64,000 nucleotides of DNA, taken from positions 26,478,386 to 26,542,385 of the forward strand of contig OX344752.2 of assembly GCA_947034885.2 (NCBI GenBank), given 5' to 3'. The notes under the pieces are model-generated. The model saw only the letters and a program-made list of their open reading frames with translations. It ran no database searches and had not been told where the DNA came from. Source of the stretch: Thuidium tamariscinum. Its lineage: Eukaryota; Streptophyta; Bryopsida; Hypnales; Thuidiaceae. Of the stretch, positions 48,975-63,100 are shown in pieces (the stretch's first letter is position 1; every line of letters starts with the position of its first letter). The translations under genes and the position numbers were made by a program.

Positions 48975-50330
48975 GCAATAGTTCCTTGCTTCAAACAAAA
49001 TGCCTTCAAATTAACAAAAATCCAAGGTTTTAGACAATGAACTACAACAAAAACAACAACTAAGCAATGAATGTATAGTTGATACATTGTCACCTAAGAT
49101 TTTTTTTAAACTCAAATTTACAACAATTTATATCTCACTTATGGCTTGCTATTAAGACTACGCAAGGATTGCATAACTATGTAGATTAGATAACTAGAAT
49201 TCAAATGTCCCAAGTCAACAAAAAAGGCTTGATGCAAAGAGACAACTTGGGGGAATCTAAGGGACATGATCCTAGGATATAGATCAAGTCAATGAAAAGG
49301 GATGTATAAGAGAGAAGGGGGAGGAATTTAAGAGAAAGCATCATGGATGTAATGCAAGTGATAGAAAATGATGTAAAAGAGACATGAGGAATGAAGTGAA
49401 TGCATTATGGATATTATATGAGTTACCAGAAAGCGATGTAAAAAAGATAAGGGAAATTCAAGAAAACGCATCATCACCATTATGGACATGGTGCAAATCA
49501 ATTGAAAACAATGTAAAAAAGATAAGGGAAATCCAAGAGTATACATTATGGATATAATACAAGTTGACAAAAAACGACGTAATAGAAATATAAGAGAATT
49601 CAAGATAATGCATCATGGATATTAGAAGTCAATAGAAAACAACGTAAAAGAGACAAAACGGAAAATTCAAAGCATTGTACAGAATATATAGTACAAGGCA
49701 ACAAAAAAGGATGGAAAGACATTGTGGAGGATTTTGGAGGAAAGCATCCTATAGCATAGTTCATTACAGTTGAGAGCAATTAAACTCTTGCACTCTTATT
49801 TAACCTTGATCCTTACTTGAAACAATAATAGTTATAGAAGATTAATTGTAGCAATGCTTTGCTTCAAACAAAAATGCCTTTCAATTAATCAAAATCCAAG
49901 GTTTTAGTCAATGAACTACAACAAAAAAACAAGCCAAGATAATTACAAGTGATACATTTTTCAACTAAGATAAAAGAACTAAACTCAAAGATTACAACAA
50001 TTTACATTTCCTACATGTTGTTTGCATTTAAGAACTACACAAGGATTGCAAAATTGCATGCATGGAACAATGGCAATTCAATAGAAAATGATGTAAAGAG
50101 ACAAAGTTGGGGAATTAAATCTATGGAAAAGCATATATCTTAGGATATTGTGCAAGTTGACATCAAAGGATGTAAAAGAGACAATATAGGTGAATTTAAA
50201 GGAAAATATTCTCAAATAGGGTATAAGTCAACAACAAAACTTGTAAGGACCAAAGAAGCAATGTGGAGGAAATTAAAGAATAGTAGACTTTTTAGGACAT
50301 AATTCATTAGAGTCGGAAGTAATTAAATCC
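48975..50330. repeat. Decayed tandem duplication containing an internal minisatellite
   Basis: Two direct units share starts (TTGCTTCAAACAAAATGCC; CCAAGGTTTTAG.CAATGAAC) and ends (GTGGAGGA...AATTAAA): about 48975-49795 and 49853-50330. Unit 1 is longer because it has more copies of a degenerate 65-80-bp internal repeat marked by GATGTAAAAGAGACA-like strings (49233, 49374, 49438, 49513, 49578, 49645); unit 2 has two (50090, 50169). Non-coding. Confidence 0.7.
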
Positions 50331-50651
50331 TATATTATTTTTACAAGAAAAAATAATGTTTCATAGCTTCATAGTGCCCATATTTATTACTATCCTTTCA
50401 AAAAATGTAGCCACCCTAGTTTGCATTTGCCCCCCCTTCCCCCTCTCCAAAAATTTATAGGCTGTTGATAGCTTTAAAAAAATGGCAACCTTTGAAATCA
50501 TCGTTGATTTCTTAAAAAATTACAAGCCATTGATCTCGTGAAATTTAATCTGAGCCGTCTAAACATAGATATAGATGCAAATACAAAATATGGATATGAA
50601 TATTATAAATGGATATAATATTGAAATATTAGATATAAATACAAATACAAT

Positions 50652-50682
<31 letters not shown>

Positions 50683-53600
50683 TATATATACTAAATAAGG
50701 ATACAAGTGAAATCCCATATTCATTGTCAATTACATTGGCTTTTAAGAATTACAAGAGGGGGGATGCAAATATAAAATTTTAGAAATTTTAAATTTTAAA
50801 TTTTAAATTAATTAATTAATTTTTTAATTTTGGAAAGGGGGTGGGGTTATAGGTTGAGTTAATAATTACAAATTCTTTTGGGTGGATAGTGAACCTCACT
50901 ATCCACTCAAAAATATAGGTTACAATTTCTTCATTAGAGTAGATGATTATTTCAATTACATATTTGAAGAAGAAAAATTGAAATAATTGGATGAAATTTG
51001 AGTTAGGTGCCATTTAACATTCAACAACAATGTAAATACAAGGAAGAAAAATATGTTAAAAAATATAAAATATATTATATTGTCACATTACTTCAAGTGA
51101 TGTAGAAATTTTAAAATTTAAAATTTATAAATATTAAAACTTTATTTATGTTTGTTTTTTATATTTACATTGTTGCCACAAATCAAATGGTCTTGTAAAG
51201 ATCCTAATTTTCTTAATTATATTATATTGGACTTATATGATTTAAGAAATCAACACCATACATGTAGGTCAATTTCGGCATGAAACTACCAAAATATTTT
51301 AATTTTAGCAATTCAATAGTTTGGTAAACAAATAAGAATTAAAAAAATTTTGGCAATCAATGAGGATATTTCTAATTTTGGATTAATTCTTTCTATTTAT
51401 ACGTGAATGTGTTCTTTTTTCTAATTTTTTTCAAAAATAATTTTTTCAAATTTTTAGAAATATTTATAATAATTTTCTAAATTTTGACATTTTCCAAATT
51501 TTCTTGAGTTATTTACAAAACTGATGTACATATACAGTCGTTCCAATCATAGCTACATTGTCCACTATTGAGCATTTCAAATAAAATAATTTATATTCAA
51601 TTTAAAACTAGATAAAATAATGTTTATTAATGTAAAAAAAGTCAAGTAGTACATGAAAAATTATCTTATTCCTAAATTTATAAAAGATAGTGGAAAAACT
51701 TAGTAAGGATAACAAAATTAGTCCAACTCATTTGAAATCTATTCTAATGGTTTAAGATGAGAAGAAACAAACACCAAAGACTTTAAAACATTGTACAAAT
51801 TTTTAATTCTAAATATTTTCTTAAGTTACTAAAAATTCTATCCACTATTATAAGTAAGTTCAATTGAGCATGTACAATAATTGGCTAATAAAATTATTCA
51901 TTTTTAAATGTGGGACAAGTATTGGATTTTGCTATGGAAATGTTAAATAAAATTACTCATAACTTTTAAATGTATGATTTTAGTATCATGCTACATGTAG
52001 AATACATTAGAGACAAATAATTGTTTTATTAAAATAACAATTAGAATGAGAGACAAAATTTTGTGATTTAAATTTAAGATACATTTGAGATTGTAACTCA
52101 TTGAATTTTCAAATTTCTTGAATTAAAAGTGAAAGTAGAAAATAATTTAATCAAGCTTGGTTTGTTTAGTTTAAATCAAATGTAAAAAATGACATTTTGA
52201 AGGTTTTAATTCAATTTGTTTAGGTGCATCTATTTTTGAGATGTAAAAACTTTTGGAATTAAAAGGTGAATAATTCTAATATAAAAAAAACAAACTATGA
52301 TTGTGTAAGGTGGATCAACCTACTACCACTCTAATTTGCAATCACACTATCTTGGGGCCAATTCAAAGAGGGACATATATTTTTCAAAGGGGTGTGTATG
52401 TTTCACAAATCAAATCTAATTTTTATTAGAATTGTAATTTCTACAAATTCTTGAAGTGTTCAGCCCTAAATTACCAAAGTGCCCATGACTACTTGACTAG
52501 GGTTATGGATGCTCTAATAACAACTCATAATCACCTTCTTATGTCCCTAGAAGCATCTAGGTATTCACCAATGAGCCATTGCCATGTTTTTCTAAATGAT
52601 ATAAATGCATTGATTTTGTCAAATTTTTAGACAAAATTGGCTCATTTCTAAACCCCCTTAGGATGGTGGAATGAGTAGAAATGGGTCCTAGTATAGAGTG
52701 ACAAAAACGGATTAAAAATAGAATTAGGTTGGTCTATCTTAATTTTGTAGGTCACAATTGCCCTAAAGAATATGAGATATATGAATTTTCAACCTTTAAA
52801 TTATGAAAATATCTTCATTCACTTAAAAATAATGTTCACATTAGAGTTGAAACCATTGATTGCTATATTCATAACAATTGTATTGAAATGCATAATATAA
52901 ATTATGTCATACTGAAGTGACACAAGATAATTGATATTCCCTTAATAAATATAAGGAGGTTTTCAGTAGAATTTAGAATAAAATAAAGCATGTGTAGCTA
53001 TAATGAAGATGCATTATCCCACACTAGATATTCAAAATTAGATTTAAAATATACATTGTAATACTAACTTTATTTCTATAATTTTTAGTCTACATATTAG
53101 AATATCTTTCTTGAAGAATTATTTTTGATTTATGCTATTCTAATCCAAGCTCATAATGTTTACTAGCAATGCTAGTATGTAAATATCCAGATGTGAGTCT
53201 ATGGACCATGAACCTAATTGTAGATATTAATCTACAACCATTTAAAGGTTCTTATAACATATGTACTTATGTAATGTATGTACACTAGAATAAGGAAAAA
53301 AATTAATAATATAATTATCTGTGACATACACTTATCATCATATAAAGAGCTTCAAATAAAGACCCCTTGGCTCATATACTTCTAGATTCTATGCTCACAT
53401 GCTAACACTTCTCTAATTTTTTGTAGTATGAAAAATAATTCAAATATAGAGACATTTTAATTGTCTTTACAATCAACCACTATTAATCCTCTATGCAATT
53501 GTAAAAACATATGATATTTTTAAGCTAATTTCATACAATAATAGAAGTGTTTTTTACTCATTAACAATCCTGTCTTCAACAAGGTAATCATCGCATGTAT

Positions 53601-53872
53601 TTTTGAGAAACAATTGTACAGTAATACAATGAAAAATACAACTAATTAATCACTTTTGATTTATGTTTCTTACTATCATATTTCTTACTATGAACTTGCC
53701 AATATCTTTATCGATACTACATTTGAAATTGTCTACATAGTTCCTAAATACTAAATTTCTTGATTCATGCTAGGTTTGGTTGGAAATTGAAAAAAGATTC
53801 TAGATACTTGTAGTATTTGTTTTTTTAAAACATGTGGATTCAAATACTATGAATTTTTAAAATATCAATTAA
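50331..53872. other. Gene-free, extremely AT-rich stretch
   Basis: No gene, RNA or repeat family member recognised. An (AT)n tract is at about 50650-50675 and a TTAA-rich palindrome (AATTTTAAATTTTAAATT) near 50790-50830. Confidence 0.45.
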
Positions 53873-54094
53873 TCCTTAAACAACGCTTTGGCCATTTTTT
53901 GGTTGATGAATAGTAAAGAATCTTTATGCGTAGGACAAAAGTGCAATTGTTCATCTTTGTAATTTTTTGCAAAAAGGAAAAATCAAGGTTAGTAGTTTGA
54001 CCTTTAATCAACATTTTTGTTTTCTTAAAAGTAGATGATGTCATGTAGTGCTAAAAAGGATGTTTTTCATGAACACCAACTACGTGTTCAAGGG
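53873..54094. mobile_element. Short TTAA-flanked MITE, inverted copy
   Basis: 222 bp between TTAA at 53869-53872 and 54095-54098. It is the reverse complement of 9217-9446 (for example GGCCATTTTTTGGT, AGAATCTTTATGCGTAGGAC, GTGCAATTGTTCATC). Ends TCCTTAAACAACG and TGTTCAAGGG are diverged. Confidence 0.75.
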
Positions 54095-54279
54095 TTAAAT
54101 GCATACCCAAAAGTTACCTAAACTTTCCTTTTTTTGGGTAAAACTTAGCTAGATTTGTGAGAATCCAATCATTGTTGATCCATCTCTCCAAAAATTGACT
54201 TGCTTGATGATGCCAACAAAGAGGCACCAATTTAAATTTTAAATTTAAAAAAAAAATTCTTGAACCTAAGCTCTCATTC

Positions 54280-57175
54280 TAATGTTCAAATGTTGTACAA
54301 GTTAGGTAAAAATCTCTGGGGGTCCATTTTGCAGTAGGTTACCTTATTCCTATTCATAAGCCCCCACAGTGTGGATATAGCGAGCCGGACTCTTAGGTGG
54401 CAACGAATCCACTTGTTCTTCACCCAGGTCCTATTCCCACGATCCCTGAAACACAAATACACCAATCCAAAGTGGCGGGAGCCGGAATAAAGAGCAACGG
54501 TCATAGAGACCTCCGTTGGTCATAGACCGGACCGGGCGGACCTGTAACCACACGACCGACTCCCCGACCAACCTGCCGGGAGGGAACCGGATTGTGGCCA
54601 GTCCCGCCGCGGGACCCACCCCTGTTCCCAGCGTTCCCCAATTCTCTCTCCACTCACCGTCGCTCCCGCCACTCACGGAACCCCAAGGGAACCTAAAAGG
54701 GAACACGGGAACGTAAGAGGAACATAGGGAACGGGAGCTCCCTTTGCTGCAGGAGCGAGAACGGGCACGCCGACCCGCGAGGCGGAGGGCGAGGGCGTGA
54801 AGGTAAAAGATGGAGAGAGAAAGAAAAGGATGGGGGGAAAAAGAAAAAGATGGAGCGCGAGACGGCCCCCTGCTTGTCGTCCCTTCCCTTCCCCTTTGCT
54901 CTTCCCTTCCCTTCCCTCGCTTTGCGTTGTTGTTGCTGTGCGCCTCGGCAATCGTCGTCCATTGTCCACGCTCGCATCGTGCACGCTTCCCCGGGGGTTT
55001 CTGTTCGCGTGCTAAAGCGCGCGCGCACCGGACTGTCGTTTTCTTGCGTCGCCATCGTCACCGGGAGGCACGCGTGGAGGGATTTTGGTCGCGGCGGTGA
55101 CGCCCCGGGGGCTTGGATGTGCAGCGGCGAGCAGGGCTCCTCGCGATGAGGCGGGGCGCAAGAATTGACCGCGTGTGGTGGCGCGATTTCCCTAGTGTCG
55201 TCGATTTGCGGTAGGGTTTAGCGCGGGCGGGGAGCGATCACGGCTGGAGCCAGAGTCGCCGGGGGTAGTAGCAGCAGCAGCAGAAGCGTGATGATGATGG
55301 GGATGGTGCTCGAGCTTCGGTGAAATTAGTGCGTTCCTGTTGGCGAGATCGTTGCGCGCGGGCGCGTTTTTGTGATTCAGCTGCGACGGAATTGCGAATG
55401 CGCACTACTGCATTTCGGTGAGTGGGTCGCCGCGTTGTTTGGGAATCTGCTGGATTTTTTCGTGGTTTTCGGTTTTGGATTGAATGTAGCGAGAGTGCGC
55501 TCCTGGGGATATGGTCGTTGCACTTTCTCTCTCGCTCGCTCCCTCTTCATCTCTTTTGTGTCGATTATACGATGGTTGCGCGATGGTTGCCATTCATGGC
55601 TTTGGTTAGTGGGACATTGTTGCTATCGCGAGTGGGAATCCGCGCTGTTAGCATTTAGAGAGCGATCAATTAGGAATCCGATGGTTTCGAGAACAGATTC
55701 TGGTGTAGTAATTATGGCGCTCGCTCTGTACCGTTGTGGACGAAAATTTGACGTGCGCGGGATGGCGCGGGATAGGGGTATGTGGGACGCGTTTTTGTGT
55801 CGTACTCTTTGAGCACTTTGCTAAGCTGAGTGGTTCGACCGTGGTGTCTTCCGCACTCGCTGAATTGTCATGTCGTGAGGGAGAAAACGGTATCACGATC
55901 GTGGAATTGGAATGCGGCTCATGATGGAGCTGCGCATTCGGGTTCTTGTCAATCTACAGCTCGGACATTGACAACCCTACATGGTTCGCGATTTTTCGAG
56001 TTTGGGTTTGTTAAAGAGGCGCGAGGAGGTCGGGAGGCTGGGAGGCCCTGTGATCGGCGTCTATTCGCTTGTGGATTTGGAAGTAGTCCTGAAATGCGCG
56101 TTGTTATGGTCGCGGACTCGAGAAACCATCGCATCGGATTCGCCATTGTGAATTCGTGTGGAGTTCTTGCTGTGATTTGCGGCGTGAAATTCTCAAATTC
56201 CGTGAAACAAGACATCAACGGCACCTCGTAATGGGATCACGCCCGTTGCGCCGTAGTGGATTCTCGATTGCGAACTCGGGGTCGCCTCTGTTTTTGAAGT
56301 CTTGAATAGAGGAAGACAGCGACGGGTGTCGACCTCCATGAAATCGGACCCAAATTCAAAAAATTTAAGTACGGGAAACTAGATTTCGCCGGCCGTAAAG
56401 TTTTGAAACTGGCCACAAATTTGATGTTCCGGTGATGCCTCTGATTTTTTTCATGGGTCACCACTATATTCTGTTTAATTTAGCTGTGAAATTCTCCACA
56501 CGCAAAAGTTTACTGCGTCGAGCGCCAATCTTTTAATATTATATGGAGAGTTCAAAATTTAGCGTTCCGAGACATTGATCGAAATTGAAATTCGCCGAAA
56601 ATTACAATGCGCCCATTTAGTATCCCGCGTCTGACTTGACCGTCCTTTTATTATTCCCTACAGGATATAGAGGCCCAAATTGTGTATGACCTTTTTTTTT
56701 AAGAAGTTTTAGTGGGTCACATAGGGACTTCTTGTTGGTTCAATTTCACGAATTCTTTGACCAATACATGCGCAACGTTCTTCACTGATTCTAGCAATTT
56801 AAAATTTGGCCTCTATTATTTTCACAATATGATCAATCAAATTGATCATTTTATAACCGTGAATCCTTGGTTTTTAGGATTTTTGTTTTGAGTAGAAGTG
56901 GGAGATTCTTGCGGTATCTTTGAACTTCGTTGACTTCGCCGCCATTGTGGTGTTCAGAGGAACTGATATTGTAAAGTGTGTTGAATTAATCTCTGCAGAG
57001 GCCTCATTAGATGGTTCTTCAACAGGATCGGTTTTTTATGGCGGCAAGGAGGGATTACATTTGTCGGGGAACTCCTTGAGGAAGTTGCTTGCTTGAATAA
57101 GCAGGTACCCATTTTGAGGGTGCAGGAAAACGAGTGTTGACTCTTAAACAGTTAGACATTGTTGACAAGTAAACT
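54280..57175 (+). promoter_or_regulatory. GC-rich promoter and long leader of the ATX-type gene
   Basis: Base composition switches at about 54300 from AT-rich to GC-rich, with a CpG-dense core at about 54700-55350 containing purine-rich GGAAAAAGAAAAAGATGG-type runs, AGCAGCAGCAGCAG and a reversed telo-box TAGGGTTTA at 55212-55220. Many overlapping open frames here are by-products of high GC. The first convincing ATG of the downstream protein is at 57176, so transcription probably starts within this island and the leader is long, perhaps with an intron. The exact start site cannot be read from sequence. Confidence 0.55.
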
Positions 57176-60100
57176 ATGGACCTGAAACTTCCAGCAGTTG
57201 ATAGCCAAACTGACGGCAAGGGATCCTGTATTTCTCGCCCTGGCGTATCCGGTCCTGGCACTCTGTCCGTGCGCGTAGCTGACGTCATTCCATCAGGTCG
57301 TTCATAACCTTTTAATACTTGGTTTGATTGAAACCCTTTGTAATACCTTTGTTTAATCTTCCGTCATACGTTGTGTAATTCATTGTGATAACTTTCTATC
57401 GATCCTTTGTACACATTTGTGTCCTAGCTTGTAATCTTTAGGAGCAACATACTAATGCGTGCAAGATTAGTCCAGCCGAGAGTCTAAAATCGAGGCTTAC
57501 CAGTGACTCATTCTGTCTCTTCTTTCTTTGCTGTAAGAAAAAAATCATCTAAAGATGATCTGAAGCTTACAAGTTCCTTATCCGAGTATGCCAAAAGGAT
57601 TAGATTTAAAACTTTTGTGGGAATCTAACATTCTCTTTTCTGAATCTGTAGGTGGTGTTGAAGCTAGTGATTCTTCAACTGGGAAGACGGCGGTTTGCAT
57701 GTTGATATCAAAGGGGGAGGAGCGAGAGCTAGACAATCTTAGTTCGGTGAAGGAGGAAGACGGTCTGATTTCCTTGCCTTTCGGAAACCGGCACAATGTA
57801 GCTGCTGGAGGCCTAGGTGTGCTAGTCGAAGCTGCACAGGTCCGAGTTCTTTCGCAAGCTTTTCTTCTGGTTAACTGTTCTGCACCGTTGAATGTTTGTC
57901 AATTAACCTCTCTCTCTTCGTCTTAAGGTCAATTATATTTTGATTCTGTCTTCTTGGATATTTTCTCTTCTTTGACTGGTGGAAGTCTATCTGATTCTGT
58001 CTTTTGCGGAAATGTTATTTGCAGGTTGCATCAGGATCTTCTTTCACAGCCCAAATGAAGCTTCCCGGAGGAAATGAGCATGTCGAGAGTCGTCATGGTG
58101 TAGGACCGGTAAAGAGGAAGGGGTATTGTGAGCCAGTGGAAATAACCGTACCCAAGAGAAAGGTTATACGACGTGGGCATCGGAAGTCTGTTGAGAGAAC
58201 AGAAGACGACTTCTTACGGGATCACGTCTCGGTCCCTGTGATGCAAATATCGTGTCCGTTACGAGGGATGTGGAATTCTCAAATGTTATCCGTCAAAGAG
58301 GAGTTCAGCAAAGATGTCGGTTCTGCTAGCAGCTCCCCTTATCCCGCAAAGTCCAGAGTATCACCTGGCATCAAAAAGAGCGTTGGCACCATTAGATGGG
58401 GTGAGGATGAGGACACAAAACCACCTCGAGCATCAGGTGTTTTGATACGACATGGGGTTCGCAAAGTGGCTGTTGCTGTAGTTGAGGAGGGATCTGACTT
58501 TGACACCGAGGAAGACGAGGACGACACGCCACCTTCGAAGACCCCAGAAGAGCCTAGCGCCCTCGTAAAGTCGAAACGAGGAAGGGCGCAGGCCTTGCCT
58601 TCTCGGTTCAAAGATTCGGTTGTTGAGCCTCTGAAGAAGGTAGGGTCCAAGGTTCCTAAAAACCAGACGCAAGAGGTGGAAATCAAGGAGGGCGTAATTT
58701 TGCTTCCAAATACGAAGAAGCGCACCAAAAACAGCGGTCACGTAAGCAACGGTGCTGTTCAGAAGAAAGCCCGGAAAAACCATGAAGAAGGGACTTTCTG
58801 TTCTGAGGCGTTGGATTGTTATAACTTCGGTGATTCTGGTGACACGAAGGACAGTCCTTCAAGGTCATTTCAGGGCTATGGAGATCTAGATGGCTTGGAT
58901 GCTGAAGGGAAAGGAATCAAGGGGATCAGTTCTCCGGATGTATATAAGTTGGAAGGTTTTGATTTGGGGGAAATTGTTTGGGCAAAGTCGGGGAAAAGAA
59001 ATGACCCTTTTTGGCCTGCCAGGGTTATTGATCCTTTTCGGGAAGCCCCGCCCATGGTTCTTGAGCTTTCTTTGCCAAACCGTCTCTGCGTCATGTTCTA
59101 TGGGCCTTCTTCATCCAAAGGAAAACACTCCCGGGTATGTGATCTAACTTATTACGCCATAGATGTGAGTTCTAGAGGGAATTGTGAAGTGAAATTGTAT
59201 TCATTTTTCCTTGGATTTAGATTGGGAACATTGGATGTCAAATTTGTTTTAGAAATCTAAGGTCAGAGAAGTTAAGGGCTGTTGTAACTTGCACTATGCA
59301 ACGTGTACCTTCACGGGTGCCTTCGGCCTCCAGAATTCTTATATATTTCTTTTTCTCTGCAACAGGATTATGCTTGGGTGAAGCAAGGAATGATATTTCC
59401 CTTCAATGCTTATTTAGAAAGGTAATATTTTGTCTTCGATCTTTGCACTGAGTGAACAGCGTATGAATTTTTTTTTCGTTTGTGTCCTTGTTACTAGGGG
59501 ATGGTTGGACCATTGGCTTTTCATGAATAGTTGACAGAAGTTATTACTTTACCAGACGAAGACATCATGGAATTTTTAGCTTTTATTTCGAATGCCATCT
59601 TGAATATACCCGGTTATAATACCTGTAATGGGGTTCCATGTTTTTATTCCAGATTTCAGTCACAAACACAGCTGAATAGAAGTCGCCCTAGTGACTTTGT
59701 ACAAGCTATCGTTGAAGCTCGACTGGCTGACGAGGGCTACGACGAGGGCCACGATGCTGCACCAGGCAAAGTGCATCCTTCCATGGCTTCGAATGTGACA
59801 AGGTCTTCTGTGTTGGAATCTGAGGAGGCAGAAGATGACATTTCTATTGGGGTTGAGAAATCGTTGCCGAAGGCACCCGTGAAGGTACATCATTAGCTTA
59901 CATTGGTTGGACCTGTTCAGATATGAATAGGAGTGAAGTATAGTATGTCTGCATCAGGATACTTATTGCTGGATTATTTCTCAACTGGTTCGTATCCTCG
60001 TACAGGGAACAGCTGGGAGTGCAAAAGCGAAACGAGTTTGTCCTGGTTGTGGAGTTCAGCTACCGGTTGTCAAAAAAGATTCTGCCAAGGAGAACCCGCT

Positions 60101-63100
60101 TTGCAAGCATTGTGTGAAGGTAAGGAGACCATTCATGCTTGCGAGTGTTGTATGCTTCATTCATGTCCTTTTTGTCATAAATTTGTGCAGTTTTGGAATA
60201 AGTCAATTAGTAATTTCTGAAATCATTGAGAAGCTAATGTCAATCTGGCTACGTCTTACCAGCTATACAAATCAAAGCAATACTGTGGCGCCTGCAAACG
60301 AGTTTGGCTTCCAAACGACAAAAGCAACTTCGTGAGTAGTCAAATAAAACATTTCTGGCATGTGTATGCTGTAATGTGAGATAATGTTTTTGGCTTTACA
60401 TCTATTTTTCGCCTCTGGTTTGCGGAAAGTTTCGAGAAGCTAACTTACCTGTCTCCATCATCATTCGCAGGCACAATGCGATTCATGTCAGATTTGGGTG
60501 CATGCAGATTGTGATAAGCTTACAGCCAAAAAGTTAAAGGTGAGTCCTGTTCATAATTGCTCATGGAGTATGAGTAGAGCTTGCAGATACGTGCTTTTCA
60601 TGCTATCACAGAAACATTTTGGAAACCTTTATCTTGTTATCTCTTATTCCTCCTCAGGGTTTCATTCTGTTATTCTCTCAAAACAGAGATTATGTGCTTC
60701 TTGCCATGTCTGAAAGGATTCTGAGTCCTGTAATTCGAGTTCTTTGTTATGCAGGAATTGTCAGAAGGCGGTTCATATCAGTGCCCAGAGTGCAGAAAGT
60801 CAAAGGGCTCGGGAACTCCACTTAAGCGCAAGTTAGCTGAAAAGTATGTTCCATCCTTTTGAGATTCTTGAGCCTTGTTGGAGGTGGCGAGGGCTTTTGT
60901 ATCGTCTTGAAAGTCTGATATATGGATGTTCTGGTTCCAATTATCGATTGTACCCTATCTTTTTGAGGTTGCTATTGACCGGATATTCTACTTAGATCAG
61001 AGTTTATATCCTCAATTGTAGTAGGGTGTCCCACAGAAGCCGTAACCTATTTATTATTTTGTTGCTTCTCATCAATTTAAAGCATACACTTAGTTCTTCC
61101 TTTTGGAGATTCTGTTCTTAATCAGTTGGTCTATCGGTGGTTAGCATGCAACGAATGGTGTGTATTGTGCTTTTGCGCAAGCACTGAAACAACCTTGTTT
61201 AGTTCCTTACATAATTGATTTGCTGGATTCAGGATTGGAACAGGTTCAAATTCTTCGTATGTTGCTCCGGAGAGGTTGGCTGTAATTTGCACACATGTAG
61301 AGGGCGATTATCTGCCACGGAAACATGAGTAAGTTTCGCAAACAATGATAATAATGGATTGGGTTCAAGTGATGTTCTGTATTTTATGAATCTACAGCCT
61401 AATGACGTGGAGTTGCAAGCTCATTCGAAACTGAAAATTGTTGTGAAAATTGATAATTGATGTGAAATTGAAGTGTCGTTTCCTTCGACGTGAATACGTA
61501 TTTTTGGGTGATCTTAATTGACCGTTCTGAGAAATTGTCAGTCTGTTGAAATTTCGACCTAACTATGGTTTACGTCGTGGGTTATCAGGGTCATTTGTAA
61601 GTGTAGTAGCTGCCAAGGCACCAAGAATCCCATGAGGCCATCGGAGTGGGAGAGGCATACAGGATGCCGAAAGAAGAAATGGAAGGAAAGCATCCGCTTA
61701 AAGAACGAGGAGCAGCCTTTGTTCGCATGGGTGAGTTTCGTCTCCCTCATTATAAATTCAAGTAAGCATTACAAAGTTCAATCGTGCTCTTTTACCTGAT
61801 CAGAGAGGATTGCACTGCTGCATGGTCAAACCTGTGTATCTTAGTTCCAAACGTGATGTCTGTAGTTCTCTTTTTTCTTTTTTCTTTTTCTATCTTAATT
61901 ATAGTTTTTCCAAGAGGTTTTAATTTGATCTGGAGAATATGGCTCCTTGGTGGAGAAATGGTGCTGTGTGCATTTCATTCCATGGGAATGACTTTTAGCA
62001 CCTACGTCATTATTTGTTGGGTACTTTGGTACGTGGTACGTGGTACGTGGTAGGTTTGCACACATTCTCATTGAAGGAGTTAATCTTGTCGAGTACTCAT
62101 TGACTCTGATTCGTGGTTCAACGTGTTGTGCAGTTAAAAACTATGTTGAGTAATGGCGTTCTTGGCCTGGGATACGAAGGGCCTGATCTTGTTCCTGCCA
62201 GAACCAGAGAGCAGGCTTTGCTTTCTAATCTCGATCGTAAGCTATCATCTTTTTCTCCTTGGTTCTGCGCCTAATTATTCCAAAGCCTGTTCGTATCTCT
62301 TTAAACTGTGCGGTATTCTTGCCGCTTCGAATTTGAGTGCGCTCTTTATTATTTCATCATCTTCGCTTTACGGATGTAGGGTCCAAGTGAATTCAAAACC
62401 TAGACTTTTCTGTTTTCTTTATTATGTGTCCAAATTGATACGGCCCCATCTAGCTCTTCGGTTATTTCGATGTTCTACCAAAAATCTAGACTATTTTACC
62501 AGATGTGTCTTGACTAGGATAAATGCTGTCTGACAGAACCATATGAGCCGGTGAACTCTACTTGGACCTCAGAAAGATGTGCTGTGTGTCGTATGGTTGA
62601 AGATTGGCACCACAATAAGATGATCATCTGTAATCGGTATAATTTTCTAGTTCTCTTATCTGATGTGACCGTGTGTATTTTCTTTTCTTTTCAGCACTGG
62701 CAAATTATGGGCATCTTTTTTTAGATGTTTTGGGGTGGGTTATCTGGTCTTTGCTCCTTCCTGCTCGTCTGCGGAATGAGGTTCTGTGTTTCACTGACTA
62801 CTCTCACTTGATGTTATAGGTGCCAGGTGGCAGTACATGAGGAGTGCTATGGTGTGAAGGCATCAGAAAGTGTAGGATCGTGGGTATGCAGTGCATGTGA
62901 AACACCAGACGTTGAACGAGAGTGCTGCCTGTGTCCCGTCAGAGGTTAGTCCACTTTTTTTTTTTAATTAGAGAACTTGGACGGAGGTCTCTGTGGCTTT
63001 GCTCTTATTACTAGGTCACTTTATGTAAGCTCATTAGAGAAGCCAGTCTAAAATATATTACTCCATGCACTGACTGCTTATGTGTATTTTGAAAATTTGT

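Noticed and set aside
48975-50330. CRISPR-like regularly spaced repeats
   Set aside because: Units are degenerate, 65-80 bp, without conserved repeat/unique spacer structure, and the DNA is a plant nuclear genome.
54797-55149. Several overlapping GC-rich frames on both strands
   Set aside because: Stop-poor because of high GC in the ATX promoter/leader; Arg/Pro/Ser-rich translations without domain features.
55372-56231. Possible extra genes or upstream coding exons in the ATX leader
   Set aside because: No frame joins in phase to the 57176 exon and none shows family features; could be leader or intron.
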